Positions 51,316 to 60,292 are shown, numbered from the stretch's first letter. The stretch is 62,241 bases of DNA from Paenibacillus sedimenti (GCF_014534655.1 NZ_JACVVD010000021.1:1-62241); one strand, 5' to 3'. Program-made: numbers and translations. Notes: a model not told the origin generated them from the letters alone.

Positions 51316-51350
51316 AGCAACAGGATTATGGAAGCAAAGAGGGAATTAGG

Positions 51351-52301
51351 ATGCGGAACGTAAAGCGATTGTGGGGAGTCATCGGCATGCTGGCCGTATG
51401 TATTCTTGTGCTCACTTCCTTGTTGATCGCCCGTTCCACGAACCAACCGGAACCCACTCAACCACCTGAGCCGCAGCAGCGGGGTGAGCAGGACAAAGAG
51501 CGGGTAGTAGCAACAATTGGAAGCCGTGAAATAACCATTCAAGAGCTTCAGAAGGCGCTAGAACGTCATTATGGTACTGAGCTGCTCAATCAGATGCTGG
51601 ATCGTGAAGCGATACGTCTGGAAGGAAGCGAATCGGGAACGACCATTGGAAACGCGGAAATCGAACGTGAATTGAGGCGTATGCAACAGGGGTACGAGAG
51701 TGAAGATCAGTTTTATGCTTCCATGAAGAACCAATTGGGGATGTCTAAGGAAGAAATTAGAGAAGATGTGAGCAATAAGCTTCTATTAGAAAAGCTTGCA
51801 ACTAGAAATGTTGTCATTTCCGATGCCATTGTAGATGAATATATCAAGACGCATCCCGATGAGTTCAAGCAGGAGACGGAATATAATATCCAGCAAATTA
51901 TTGTGTCCACGAAAGAGCAGGCCAATAAGGTATTAGCGGAATTGGCTAAAGGCGAGGATTTTGCGATTTTAGCCAGAGATCGTTCCCTGGATGATGCGAC
52001 CAATAACAGCGGCGGAGATTTAGGTTGGATAGAAGGGGACGATCCCTTTGTCGCAGCACCTGTTTTAGAAGCGGCTAAACAATTGAAGGTTGGAGAAGTA
52101 AGCAAACCTGTTCCTATGCAGCAAGGCTTTGCGATTGTGAAGCTGAAAAATCGGAGAGAGAAAGCGAACCCTGATCGTGCCTTTATCCGCGAAAATGTGC
52201 GAAGAGAGCTTGCGCTGCAAGAAGCGCCTCCTTTGAAAGATTTTATCGTTAGTATTCGGAATAAATGGGGCGTTAAGATTATTGACCCCCAATTTCAATA
52301 G
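51351..52301 (+). CDS. yacD: PpiC-type foldase, membrane anchored (YacD-like)
   Basis: A 316-aa extracytoplasmic prolyl isomerase. A single N-terminal hydrophobic helix (about 8-28) without a lipobox Cys anchors it; a charged/Pro linker, a SurA-like helical region and a parvulin domain (about 178-275: YNIQQIIVSTKEQANKVL, FAILARDRSLDD, GGDLGWIEGDDP, GFAIVKLKNRRE) follow. It is distantly related to the lipoprotein foldase at 28874. It corresponds to B. subtilis yacD, between hslO and cysK. Confidence 0.9.
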   Translation: MRNVKRLWGVIGMLAVCILVLTSLLIARSTNQPEPTQPPEPQQRGEQDKERVVATIGSREITIQELQKALERHYGTELLNQMLDREAIRLEGSESGTTIGNAEIERELRRMQQGYESEDQFYASMKNQLGMSKEEIREDVSNKLLLEKLATRNVVISDAIVDEYIKTHPDEFKQETEYNIQQIIVSTKEQANKVLAELAKGEDFAILARDRSLDDATNNSGGDLGWIEGDDPFVAAPVLEAAKQLKVGEVSKPVPMQQGFAIVKLKNRREKANPDRAFIRENVRRELALQEAPPLKDFIVSIRNKWGVKIIDPQFQ

Positions 52302-52319
52302 GCAGCTGTGAAAATGTGG

Positions 52320-52348
52320 TTGACAACCTGTAAGCGCATTGATAAGAT
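52320..52348 (+). promoter_or_regulatory. Sigma-A promoter of cysK
   Basis: TTGACA (52320-52325), 17 bases, TAAGAT (52343-52348). I saw no clear CymR operator near it. Confidence 0.7.
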
Positions 52349-52413
52349 GAAAGTATTAATGCCGACTAAACAACTCGGAAATCATAATTTACTCAATCTG
52401 GAGGGGAAATAGC

Positions 52414-53355
52414 ATGGCAAAATTAGTGCAAAGCATTACTGATTTGATTGGGGATACACCGTTAGTTCGTTTGAACCGCGTCGTTCCTGAAGGCAGTGCA
52501 GAAGTATATGTGAAACTCGAGTATCAAAACCCGGGTGCAAGCGTAAAGGACCGTATTGCCATCTCCATGATCGAAGTGGCTGAGCAAGAAGGTAAATTGA
52601 AGCCAGGCGACACGATTGTCGAGCCAACTAGCGGTAACACAGGAATCGGATTGGCTATGGTTGCAGCCGCTAAAGGATATAAAGCTATTCTCGTTATGCC
52701 GGAAACGATGAGCTTGGAAAGACGTAACCTGCTTCGCGCATACGGCGCTCAGCTGGTGCTGACTCCAGGAGCGGAAGGTATGAAAGGTGCGATTCGCCGC
52801 GCTGAAGAGCTTCAGGCAGAGAATCCGAACTATTTTATCCCGCAACAATTCAAAAACCAAGCTAACGTGAAAATTCACCGTGAAACTACAGGCCCTGAGA
52901 TCGTTGAAGCGATCAAAGGCCACGACGGCAAGCTGGATGCATTCGTTTCCGGTATTGGCACTGGCGGTACAATTACGGGTGCAGGCGGCGTGTTGAAAGA
53001 GAATTTCCCAGGTATCAAAATTTATGCGGTTGAGCCTGCTGCTTCTCCGGTTCTTTCCGGCGGTAAGCCAGGTCCTCACAAAATTCAAGGTATCGGCGCG
53101 GGCTTCGTTCCAGATATCTTGAACACGAACATCTACGATGAAATTATCGCGGTAGAGAATGATGATGCATTCGAAACTTCCCGCCGTGTAGCGAAAGAAG
53201 AAGGTATCCTTGGCGGCATTTCTTCGGGCGCAGCGATCTTTGCAGCGTTAAAAGTAGCTAAAGAATTAGGCGCCGGCAAGCGTGTCGTCGCTGTGATTCC
53301 AAGTAACGGTGAGCGTTACCTCAGTACGCCGCTGTACCAATTTGAAGAGCAATAA
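52414..53355 (+). CDS. cysK: Cysteine synthase (O-acetylserine sulfhydrylase)
   Basis: A 313-aa PLP enzyme forming cysteine from O-acetylserine and sulfide. The PLP lysine is K45 in NPGASVKDRIA, with the PTSGNTG loop at 71-77, GTGGTITG and SSGAAIFAA. TGGAGGGG lies before the ATG. It has its own promoter and terminator, so it is likely transcribed alone. Confidence 0.97.
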   Translation: MAKLVQSITDLIGDTPLVRLNRVVPEGSAEVYVKLEYQNPGASVKDRIAISMIEVAEQEGKLKPGDTIVEPTSGNTGIGLAMVAAAKGYKAILVMPETMSLERRNLLRAYGAQLVLTPGAEGMKGAIRRAEELQAENPNYFIPQQFKNQANVKIHRETTGPEIVEAIKGHDGKLDAFVSGIGTGGTITGAGGVLKENFPGIKIYAVEPAASPVLSGGKPGPHKIQGIGAGFVPDILNTNIYDEIIAVENDDAFETSRRVAKEEGILGGISSGAAIFAALKVAKELGAGKRVVAVIPSNGERYLSTPLYQFEEQ

Positions 53356-53375
53356 GCAATCACTGCTTAATTGAG

Positions 53376-53406
53376 AGCCTCCAGCCTAGCTGGGGGCTTT
53401 TTTTCT
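53376..53406 (+). terminator. cysK terminator
   Basis: AGCC-CCAGC pairs with GCTGG-GGCT and is followed by seven T. Confidence 0.9.
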
Positions 53407-53524
53407 GGGAACCGTTAGAGTATACTAATGGACAACTATATGGAATGCGGGCTGAGGATAAGACCAGATATAACCCGTGTTCAGTACTAATTATCGGAAG
53501 AGCAAGTGTTAAGGGGGGCATGAA

Positions 53525-55069
53525 GTGATCCTTACAACTTTAGAGCAGTGGCGCAATTGGTCCTCTGCATATACAATGCTTCCTTATGTCATTAAGCTGG
53601 GGCTGGCGGACGATCGGATTCATTCCTGGCAGGAAGCATGGAAGGAAGCGGCGCCGGACTCATTTGTGCTGGAGAGCGGAAAAGGCGGGCGATATACATT
53701 TTTCGGCCTCCATCCTATATCAGCGATCCGCGGAAAGGGGATGAAAGCGGAAATATCCGTTCCTGCTCAATCTTTGACAGGCGCTCCTCTCGATGTCGTC
53801 AAGCAATGGATGGCTCCATATCGAAGTCCCAAGGTAGAGGGAGCGCCAAAATTTCTAGGCGGTTGTGTCGGCTACTGGAGCTACGATGTCATCCGCACCA
53901 TCGAGAAATTGCCTGAACGTGCGGCTGACGATCTCCCAATACCGGACTACAGCTTCGCGATGTACGATCAGGTATGGACGTTGGATCACGTCGATAAAGT
54001 CTTATACATCGCAGTGCATGCCCCCCTTGCCGAGGGCCACAAGGGGGATGACGCCTATCTGCAGCAGCTGTATGAGCAGGCGCATCAGCGCGCACAAACG
54101 ATGCTGAATCGCTGGCATGCGATTCGCGCAAGCAACTGGTCGGGCAGTGGCGCACATGCAACTACCGGCTCAACTGACCAGCCTGCCATCGCGCGCGAGC
54201 AGCTGAATATCGATGTAGAGCGCATCGAAGGCATCCGGCCTGCCTTCGGCAAAGAAGACTACATGGATTCGGTGGAGGCCATCCAAGCTTACATCTCCCA
54301 AGGTGACGTGTTCCAAGTCAACTTGTCCGTGCGGCAGAGCCGCAAGCTGCACACGACGCCGGAAGAGATTTACGAGGCGCTGCGCGTCGTCAATCCTTCG
54401 CCGTACATGGGCTTGCTCCGTTTCGCGGACTTCGCTCTCGTGTCCGGCTCGCCGGAGCTGCTCGTGCAGCTCGAAGACGGCGTGCTGCGCACGCGGCCGA
54501 TCGCGGGCACCCGCCCGCGCGGCAAGGACGAACAGGATGACCTGCGCCTGGCCGGCGAGCTCATCGACAATGATAAAGAACGCGCCGAGCACGTCATGCT
54601 GGTCGACCTCGAGCGCAACGATCTCGGACGGATTTCCCGATACGGATCCGTCCGCGTCAAAGACTTCATGGTCATCGAGTACTATTCCCATGTGATGCAC
54701 ATCGTCTCCGAAGTCGTCGGCGAGCTCGCCGAAGGCAAGGATGCCTACGACGTCATCGCTGCGACCTTCCCGGGCGGAACCATAACGGGCGCGCCGAAGA
54801 TCCGCACCATGGAAATTATCGAAGAACTCGAACCGGTTCGCCGAGGCCCATATACTGGGTCCATGGGATGGATTGACTATAACGGCAATATGGAATTTAA
54901 TATTATTATACGCACGCTGGTAGCCGTTCAAGGGATGGGTCATATTCAAGCGGGAGCAGGCATCGTCATCGATTCCGTACCTGAGCGTGAATATGTGGAA
55001 TCTTTGAACAAAGCCAAAGCGATGTGGAAATCGATAGAATTTAGCGAGCGGAGTATGAGCCGAGCGTGA
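53525..55069 (+). CDS. pabB: Aminodeoxychorismate synthase component I
   Basis: A 514-aa chorismate-using enzyme that, with PabA glutaminase, makes 4-amino-4-deoxychorismate for folate. The N-domain has SFVLESGKGGRYTFFGLHP; the catalytic C-domain has FQVNLSVRQSRKL, SGSPELLVQ, PIAGTRPRGKDEQ, HVMLVDLERNDLGRIS and PGGTITGAPKIRTMEII. The start is GTG 53525 after AAGGGGGG. Folate neighbours favour PabB over TrpE. Part of the gene (about 54060-54800) is unusually G/C-rich. Confidence 0.93.
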   Translation: MILTTLEQWRNWSSAYTMLPYVIKLGLADDRIHSWQEAWKEAAPDSFVLESGKGGRYTFFGLHPISAIRGKGMKAEISVPAQSLTGAPLDVVKQWMAPYRSPKVEGAPKFLGGCVGYWSYDVIRTIEKLPERAADDLPIPDYSFAMYDQVWTLDHVDKVLYIAVHAPLAEGHKGDDAYLQQLYEQAHQRAQTMLNRWHAIRASNWSGSGAHATTGSTDQPAIAREQLNIDVERIEGIRPAFGKEDYMDSVEAIQAYISQGDVFQVNLSVRQSRKLHTTPEEIYEALRVVNPSPYMGLLRFADFALVSGSPELLVQLEDGVLRTRPIAGTRPRGKDEQDDLRLAGELIDNDKERAEHVMLVDLERNDLGRISRYGSVRVKDFMVIEYYSHVMHIVSEVVGELAEGKDAYDVIAATFPGGTITGAPKIRTMEIIEELEPVRRGPYTGSMGWIDYNGNMEFNIIIRTLVAVQGMGHIQAGAGIVIDSVPEREYVESLNKAKAMWKSIEFSERSMSRA

Positions 55070-55107
55070 AGCCCAAGAAAGGCTTACGAGACGAAAGGGG
55101 AGCTTAG
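55042..55107 (+). promoter_or_regulatory. Possible TRAP-like GAG/TAG triplet cluster before pabA
   Basis: TAG, GAG, GAG, GAG and GAG occur at 55042-55064 with 1-3-base spacers, then GAG (55088), GAG (55100) and TAG (55105) run up to the pabA start. In B. subtilis TRAP binds such triplets over the pabA (trpG) ribosome-binding site. Spacing here is irregular, and no mtrB gene is in the window. Confidence 0.3.
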
Positions 55108-55108
55108 A

Positions 55109-55690
55109 ATGATTTTAGTGATCGACAATTATGATTCATTTACGTACAACCTTGTTCAATACTTGGGGGAGATCGGGGAAGAAGTCGTCGTCCGCAGGAA
55201 TGACGAGATTGATCTAGCTGGTGTGGAGGCGCTGAAGCCCGACCATATCTTAATATCTCCGGGTCCGTGTACCCCGAATGAAGCAGGCGTCAGCCTGTCG
55301 CTTATTGATCATTTTAAGGGCAAAATCCCAATCTTCGGTGTCTGCCTGGGCCATCAGTCCATCGGACAGGCGTTTGGCGGCGATGTGATTCGCGCCGAGC
55401 GTCTGATGCACGGTAAGACCTCGCCTATTTTCCACGATGGGAAAACGTTGTTCGAAGGATTGCCGTCTCCATTCACGGCAACGCGTTATCACTCGCTCAT
55501 CGTGAAATCCGAGACGCTGCCGGATTGCCTGGAAGTGAGCGCTCGTACCGCTGACGGCGAGATCATGGCGCTTAGACATAAAGAATATCCGATCGAGGGT
55601 GTTCAATTCCATCCGGAATCGATCATTACCGACCATGGACATCAAATTTTGCGAAATTTCTTACGCCGTACAGCTAAAACAGGAGCGTAA
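55109..55690 (+). CDS. pabA: Glutamine amidotransferase PabA/TrpG
   Basis: A 193-aa class I glutaminase supplying ammonia to PabB, and perhaps to anthranilate synthase as in B. subtilis. The nucleophile is Cys79 in GVCLGHQ; His168 and Glu170 are in FHPES; SPGPCTPNEAG forms the oxyanion region. GGGGAGC lies upstream of the ATG. It is followed four bases later by pabC. Confidence 0.96.
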   Translation: MILVIDNYDSFTYNLVQYLGEIGEEVVVRRNDEIDLAGVEALKPDHILISPGPCTPNEAGVSLSLIDHFKGKIPIFGVCLGHQSIGQAFGGDVIRAERLMHGKTSPIFHDGKTLFEGLPSPFTATRYHSLIVKSETLPDCLEVSARTADGEIMALRHKEYPIEGVQFHPESIITDHGHQILRNFLRRTAKTGA

Positions 55691-55693
55691 TTC

Positions 55694-56557
55694 ATGATAA
55701 TCAGCATAAATGGCACTTTATATGAGGAACAACAAGCCGTGGTCTCGGTCTACGACCACGGTTTTCTTTACGGGCTCGGCTTGTTCGAGACGTTTCGCAC
55801 TTACAAGGGCAGGCCGTTTCTTCTCCCGCAGCATCTCCATCGCTTAGAAGAAGGGTGTAGTGAACTTGGCATTACATACGAACCGAACATCGAACGAATT
55901 CAGCAACTTATTTCCAAGCTCCTAGAAGCCAATAACCTTAGCGACGCATACATACGTTTTTCCGTTTCTGCAGGCGTGGATGCGCTAGGACTCCCGTCCG
56001 GAGCTTACCAACAGCCTAATGAAATCATTTACATCAAACCGCTTCCTCCAAGGGACGCGAACCTGTACGAGAAGGGCAAAGCGCTGCAGCTCCTTAAACT
56101 GCCGCGCAATACGCCGGAAGGCTTATATCGATTCAAGTCATTTCATTATATGAATAACATTCTCGCCAAGAGGGAACTCCAGAACTATGAGTGGGCCAAA
56201 GGTGCCGAAGGCTTGATGCTGACTGAGGATGGGTATTTGGCGGAGGGCATTGTCAGCAACCTCTTTTTTATCAAAGATTCCATCATGTTCACGCCATCGC
56301 TGGATACGGGAATTTTGCCCGGCATTACCAGGGCTCACGTGCTCAAACTCGCTCAATCGAACCAAATTCATACCCAAGACGGACTGTACACATGGGAAAA
56401 TCTTATCGATGCGGATGAAGTGTTCATCGTGAACTCGATCCAAGAAATTGTCCCTATCACAACATTGTATACGCCTAGTGGACAAAACCATCCAATAGGA
56501 CGAAGCAGCGCAGGCCCGATAACGCGCCAACTTATCGAACTATATAACAATCGTTAA
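55694..56557 (+). CDS. pabC: 4-amino-4-deoxychorismate lyase
   Basis: A 287-aa fold-type IV PLP enzyme producing p-aminobenzoate. Family signatures are VSVYDHGFLYGLGLFETFRTY, the PLP lysine in RFKSFHYMNN (about 142-151), EGIVSNLFFI and PGITRAHVLKL. It resembles D-amino acid and branched-chain aminotransferases, but the pabBA neighbours support PabC. Confidence 0.94.
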   Translation: MIISINGTLYEEQQAVVSVYDHGFLYGLGLFETFRTYKGRPFLLPQHLHRLEEGCSELGITYEPNIERIQQLISKLLEANNLSDAYIRFSVSAGVDALGLPSGAYQQPNEIIYIKPLPPRDANLYEKGKALQLLKLPRNTPEGLYRFKSFHYMNNILAKRELQNYEWAKGAEGLMLTEDGYLAEGIVSNLFFIKDSIMFTPSLDTGILPGITRAHVLKLAQSNQIHTQDGLYTWENLIDADEVFIVNSIQEIVPITTLYTPSGQNHPIGRSSAGPITRQLIELYNNR

Positions 56558-56577
56558 CCATATAGGAAGTGAAAACC

Positions 56578-57396
56578 ATGAAAATGTTATCCTGCAGAGG
56601 ACACGAGCTGCCCATTGGTGATCGAACGATCATCATGGGTATTCTGAATGTTACGCCGGACTCCTTTTCGGATGGCGGTCAGTACCTAGCGATTGAAACA
56701 GCCGTGCAAAGAGCGCGCCAAATGATCGCGGAAGGCGCAGATATTATCGATATCGGCGGCGAATCCACACGTCCCGGCTCAACTTTAGTCACTGAGGAGG
56801 AAGAATTGCGCCGCGTTATTCCGGTCATTCAAGCGCTCAGCCAAGAAATAAACGCGCCTATCTCCATAGATACATATAAAGCCGAAGTCGCCAAACAAGC
56901 TCTCGAAGCGGGAGCTCATATCATCAACGACGTTTGGGGCGGTAAAGCCGACTCCCTTATGGCGGGAATAGCCGCTCAGTACGGTTGTCCTTTCATTATC
57001 ACACATAATCGCACTAACATGGGTTACACGGACTTCCTCAACGATGTTATCGCAAATCTCCAGGAATGCATCGCACAAGCCCAACAAGCCGGCATTCGCA
57101 AAGAGAACATCATACTTGATCCGGGTATCGGATTCGCCAAAACTTACGAACAAAACCTTTATCTCATGAACCGCCTCCGCGCCATAGCCGATATCGGTTT
57201 CCCCGTTCTGCTCGGCACGTCCCGCAAAAGCATGATCGGCATCGCACTCGGCGGGGTACCTGCTGACGAACGGCTGGAAGGCACCGCGGCTACAATCGCG
57301 CTCGGTATCGCCCAAGGTTGCAGCATAGTCAGAGTACATGATGTGCAGGCAATGAAGCGTGTCGCTGTCATGACAGACGCAATCATTCGCACCTAA
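56578..57396 (+). CDS. folP: Dihydropteroate synthase
   Basis: A 273-aa TIM-barrel enzyme joining pABA and pterin pyrophosphate; the sulfonamide target. MGILNVTPDSFSDGG, DIIDIGGESTRPGS, SIDTYKAEVAKQAL, IINDVWGG and GIGFAKTYEQNL are conserved. ATG 56578 has AGGAAGTG six bases upstream, better than GTG 56569. Followed by folB and folK. Confidence 0.97.
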   Translation: MKMLSCRGHELPIGDRTIIMGILNVTPDSFSDGGQYLAIETAVQRARQMIAEGADIIDIGGESTRPGSTLVTEEEELRRVIPVIQALSQEINAPISIDTYKAEVAKQALEAGAHIINDVWGGKADSLMAGIAAQYGCPFIITHNRTNMGYTDFLNDVIANLQECIAQAQQAGIRKENIILDPGIGFAKTYEQNLYLMNRLRAIADIGFPVLLGTSRKSMIGIALGGVPADERLEGTAATIALGIAQGCSIVRVHDVQAMKRVAVMTDAIIRT

Positions 57397-57420
57397 CATA
57401 CCTATGGAGGCCTCCCGAAT

Positions 57421-57786
57421 ATGGATAAAATTACACTCTCACGCATGCAGTTTTTCGGCAATCACGGTGTTTTCACAGAAGAAAATAAACTCGGTCAGCG
57501 CTTTTATGTCGATGTAGAACTCCTCATGCCGCTAAATAAGCCCGGTCAATCGGATCATCTTGACGACACGATCAATTATGCGGAAGTTTTTTTCAAAGTC
57601 AAAGAGGTTGTCGAAGGCCGCACCTTCAAACTCATTGAAGCACTGGCAGAAAATATTGCATCCGAGCTGCTGCATACTTATACTAGTATCAATGAAGTGA
57701 CGGTTCGCGTCATTAAGCCGCATCCGCCATTTCCCGTGATTTTTGACGGAGTTACCGTAGAGATTAACCGAAAGCGGGCCAATTGA
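57421..57786 (+). CDS. folB: Dihydroneopterin aldolase
   Basis: A 121-aa tunnelling-fold enzyme splitting dihydroneopterin. DKITLSRMQFFGNHGVFTEENKLGQRFYVDVEL and LIEALAENIASELL are conserved, with the catalytic Lys/Glu near NHGV and KPHPPF. GGAGGCC precedes the ATG. Its stop directly abuts the folK start. Confidence 0.96.
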   Translation: MDKITLSRMQFFGNHGVFTEENKLGQRFYVDVELLMPLNKPGQSDHLDDTINYAEVFFKVKEVVEGRTFKLIEALAENIASELLHTYTSINEVTVRVIKPHPPFPVIFDGVTVEINRKRAN

Positions 57787-58299
57787 ATGACAGCCGAAGA
57801 ACGACAAGCCATAACAGCTTATGTGGCACTGGGATCTAATATAGATGATCGCGAGCGCTATTTGCAGCAAGCCATAATAGAGTTGAATGAACATGCGGGG
57901 ATCAATGTTACCGCGCAATCAAGCATATATGAGACCGACCCCGTAGGTTATGTGGATCAAGCGGCATTTTTGAATATGGTTATTGAAGTCTCCACGACAC
58001 TACCTGCAGAAGAGCTCTTGACCACCATGCTTGCCATCGAGAAACGACTGGGTAGAACGCGCGATCTGCGCTGGGGCCCAAGAACGATCGATCTGGATAT
58101 GCTCCTATACGGCGAACAACGGCTTTCAACCCCCGACTTGATCATTCCGCATCCGCGGATGCATGAGCGGGCTTTTGTGTTAGTTCCTCTCGCAGAGGTT
58201 CTCTACAGTCGGCAAGATGCAGCTTTAGAATTCATCTCCGCCCAATTGGAGAAACTGGAAGGAAAGGAAGGCGTCGTTTTATGGAAAAAAGTTCAGTAG
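57787..58299 (+). CDS. folK: Hydroxymethyl-dihydropterin pyrophosphokinase
   Basis: A 170-aa HPPK that activates the pterin for FolP. AYVALGSNIDDRERYLQQAI, ETDPVGYVDQAAFLNMVIEV and the GPRTIDLDMLLYG metal/ATP motif are intact. Its ATG follows the folB stop without a gap, and its end overlaps yazB by 19 bases. Confidence 0.97.
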   Translation: MTAEERQAITAYVALGSNIDDRERYLQQAIIELNEHAGINVTAQSSIYETDPVGYVDQAAFLNMVIEVSTTLPAEELLTTMLAIEKRLGRTRDLRWGPRTIDLDMLLYGEQRLSTPDLIIPHPRMHERAFVLVPLAEVLYSRQDAALEFISAQLEKLEGKEGVVLWKKVQ

Positions 58300-58493
58300 C
58301 ACAGCGCATCCGCGCTTTTCGTAAATTAAAAGGTTATACCCAAAACGAACTGGCCGATTTGCTTGGCGTATCGATCGCTATTTTAGGTGCAATTGAACGG
58401 GGTACACGCAAACCGGATAGCAAAATCATTAACAAAATTTCGCAAGTGCTAAACATCGAGCCCGATGAATTGGTCCCTGCGGTTGCGAGGTGA
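58281..58493 (+). CDS. yazB: Small XRE-family helix-turn-helix protein YazB
   Basis: A 70-aa single-domain DNA-binding protein (AQRIRAFRKLKGYTQNELADLLGVSIAILGAIERGTRKPD). It matches yazB in place and size. Its targets are unknown; position at the end of the folate genes suggests co-expression. It starts within folK and overlaps the frame of dusB at its end. Confidence 0.92.
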   Translation: MEKSSVAQRIRAFRKLKGYTQNELADLLGVSIAILGAIERGTRKPDSKIINKISQVLNIEPDELVPAVAR

Positions 58494-58498
58494 GAAGT

Positions 58499-59527
58499 AT
58501 GAATTCTTCGGGTCTTAAAATAGGAAATGTCGAAGCTCCCAATAAAGTCGTACTGGCGCCGATGGCTGGTGTTTGCAACCCCGCATTCCGGCTGATTGCC
58601 AAGGAATTCGGCACGGGCCTCGTTTGTGCGGAAATGGTGAGCGATAAAGCAATTGTCCATGGCAATTCCCGCACGATGGATATGCTTTATGTTGATGATC
58701 GGGAGAAGCCGCTCAGTCTGCAAATTTTCGGCGGAGATACGGAGACGCTCGTTGAAGCGGCCAAAGTCGTCGACCGTCACACGAACGCAGATATCATTGA
58801 TATCAACATGGGCTGTCCTGTGCCCAAAATCACAAAGTGCGACGCGGGTGCCCGCTGGCTCCTGCAACCGGACAAAATCGAAGAAATGATCGCTACCGTT
58901 GTAGCGGCTGTTAGTAAACCGGTCACAGTCAAAATGCGTATCGGCTGGGACTCCGAGCATATTTACGCCGTCGAGAATGCCAAAGCCGTTGAAAGAGGCG
59001 GCGGCAGCGCGGTCAGCGTTCATGGTCGTACCCGTGAGCAAATGTACACCGGCAAGGCGGATTGGGATATCATCCGGGACGTGAAGCAGGCCCTGTCGAT
59101 TCCTGTCATTGGCAACGGCGATGTCGTTACGCCGGAAGATGCGAAGCGGATGCTCGACCACACTGGTGTGGACGGTGTTATGATTGGACGCGGCGCGTTA
59201 GGTAACCCGTGGATGCTGTACCGTACAGTGCAATACCTGGCTAAAGGCGAACTGCCGCTAGAACCGACCGCCGAGGAGAAAATCCGTATCGCGATCCTTC
59301 ATATGGATCGACTCGTTGCCTTGAAGGGTGAGCATGTAGCCGTGAAAGAAATGCGCAAACATATGGCCTGGTATCTCAAAGGCTTGCAAGGAGCAGCTCG
59401 TGTTAAAGACGTCATCATGGACCTTGTGAAACGCGATGAAATGGTACGGGTTTTGAATGAATATGTCGAGAATTTAGAGACGCATTCTGTGTCTGCTTCG
59501 GCTGGGGAAAGTACAGTGCTTCATTAA
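58499..59527 (+). CDS. dusB: tRNA-dihydrouridine synthase
   Basis: A 342-aa FMN enzyme reducing uridines in tRNA. LAPMAGVCNPAFRLI, the catalytic Cys106 in INMGCPVPK, VKMRIGWD, SVHGRTREQMYTGKADW and VMIGRGALGNPWML are present. ATG 58499 has GAGGTGAG about six bases upstream; GTG 58490 overlaps that site. Last gene of the pab-fol run. Confidence 0.95.
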   Translation: MNSSGLKIGNVEAPNKVVLAPMAGVCNPAFRLIAKEFGTGLVCAEMVSDKAIVHGNSRTMDMLYVDDREKPLSLQIFGGDTETLVEAAKVVDRHTNADIIDINMGCPVPKITKCDAGARWLLQPDKIEEMIATVVAAVSKPVTVKMRIGWDSEHIYAVENAKAVERGGGSAVSVHGRTREQMYTGKADWDIIRDVKQALSIPVIGNGDVVTPEDAKRMLDHTGVDGVMIGRGALGNPWMLYRTVQYLAKGELPLEPTAEEKIRIAILHMDRLVALKGEHVAVKEMRKHMAWYLKGLQGAARVKDVIMDLVKRDEMVRVLNEYVENLETHSVSASAGESTVLH

Positions 59528-59548
59528 AAAATGAAGCGCTGGCTTAGA

Positions 59549-59577
59549 TTGACATTTTGAAACCGTTGCAATATAAT
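59549..59577 (+). promoter_or_regulatory. Sigma-A promoter of greA
   Basis: TTGACA (59549-59554), 17 bases, TATAAT (59572-59577): both hexamers perfect. The transcript would have a ~180-base leader before the greA start. Confidence 0.85.
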
Positions 59578-59675
59578 CAGTCAATATTAATGTGTGTTCC
59601 CGCATATAGTGAACGACAGCGGTGTCATCTTGAGGCACGAAGCTAATATATTAACTAATAGTGAATTCATACTAC

Positions 59676-59727
59676 TTGAATCAGCTCTTTTTATAGATCT
59701 AACTCCTAGCAGGAAGCATTGATTCAA
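59676..59727 (+). promoter_or_regulatory. Inverted repeat in the greA leader
   Basis: TTGAATCA (59676-59683) and TGATTCAA (59720-59727) are perfect complements 36 bases apart, extended by GCT/AGC with a two-base bulge. It may form a leader hairpin. No T run follows, so it is not a terminator. Function is unknown. Confidence 0.5.
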
Positions 59728-59767
59728 CGATATGAAAATTTTTCACACGACGGGAGATCAGTTGGGA

Positions 59768-60244
59768 ATGAGTGAAAAAGAAGTCATTCTTACACAAGAA
59801 GGCTTGAAAAAGCTGGAGGAAGAGCTTGAGCATCTGAAATCGGTGAAACGCCGTGAAGTCGCGGAAAGAATCAAAGTAGCCATCGGCTATGGCGATATCT
59901 CGGAGAACTCCGAATACGAAGATGCGAAGAATGAACAAGCCTTTATTGAAGGAAGAATTATTACCCTTGAAAAAATGCTGCGCAACGCGCGGATTATTAA
60001 TAACGATGACGTAGATATCAATACGGTGAGCGTTGGTTCAATCGTGACACTGAAGGATTTGGAATTCGGCGATCTCGTAGAATATAACATTGTAGGTACG
60101 GCAGAATCCGATCCTTTTCAGAATAAGATCTCTAATGAAAGCCCAGTGGGTAAAGCCATTCTCGGCAAGCAAAAGGGTGCAACCGTTGATGTTAACGTAC
60201 CTGCCGGCGTCATTCAGTATCAGATTATCGATATTAAAAAGTAA
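59768..60244 (+). CDS. greA: Transcription elongation factor GreA
   Basis: A 158-aa factor that rescues backtracked RNA polymerase. The N-terminal coiled coil (about 1-75, LTQEGLKKLEEELEHLKSVKRREV, GDISENSEYEDAKNEQ with the tip acidic residues) and the C-terminal FKBP-like domain are standard. ATG 59768 gives the usual length; ATG 59732 would add 12 residues and has no site. GGGAG lies 11 bases upstream. Confidence 0.97.
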   Translation: MSEKEVILTQEGLKKLEEELEHLKSVKRREVAERIKVAIGYGDISENSEYEDAKNEQAFIEGRIITLEKMLRNARIINNDDVDINTVSVGSIVTLKDLEFGDLVEYNIVGTAESDPFQNKISNESPVGKAILGKQKGATVDVNVPAGVIQYQIIDIKK

Positions 60245-60263
60245 TGTGCAGCCGCGTCGCTTT

Positions 60264-60292
60264 GGAAAGCTTCCTTCCGGAAGCTTTTTTCC
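60264..60292 (+). terminator. greA terminator
   Basis: AAAGCTTCC/GGAAGCTTT stem with a four-base loop followed by T. Confidence 0.92.

Noticed and set aside
54170..54949. 259-codon frame antisense to pabB
   Set aside because: It coincides with the G/C-rich part of pabB, where stop codons are rare in all frames.
58334..59161. 275-codon frame antisense to yazB/dusB
   Set aside because: Fully covered by two clear genes on the plus strand, with no start signals of its own.
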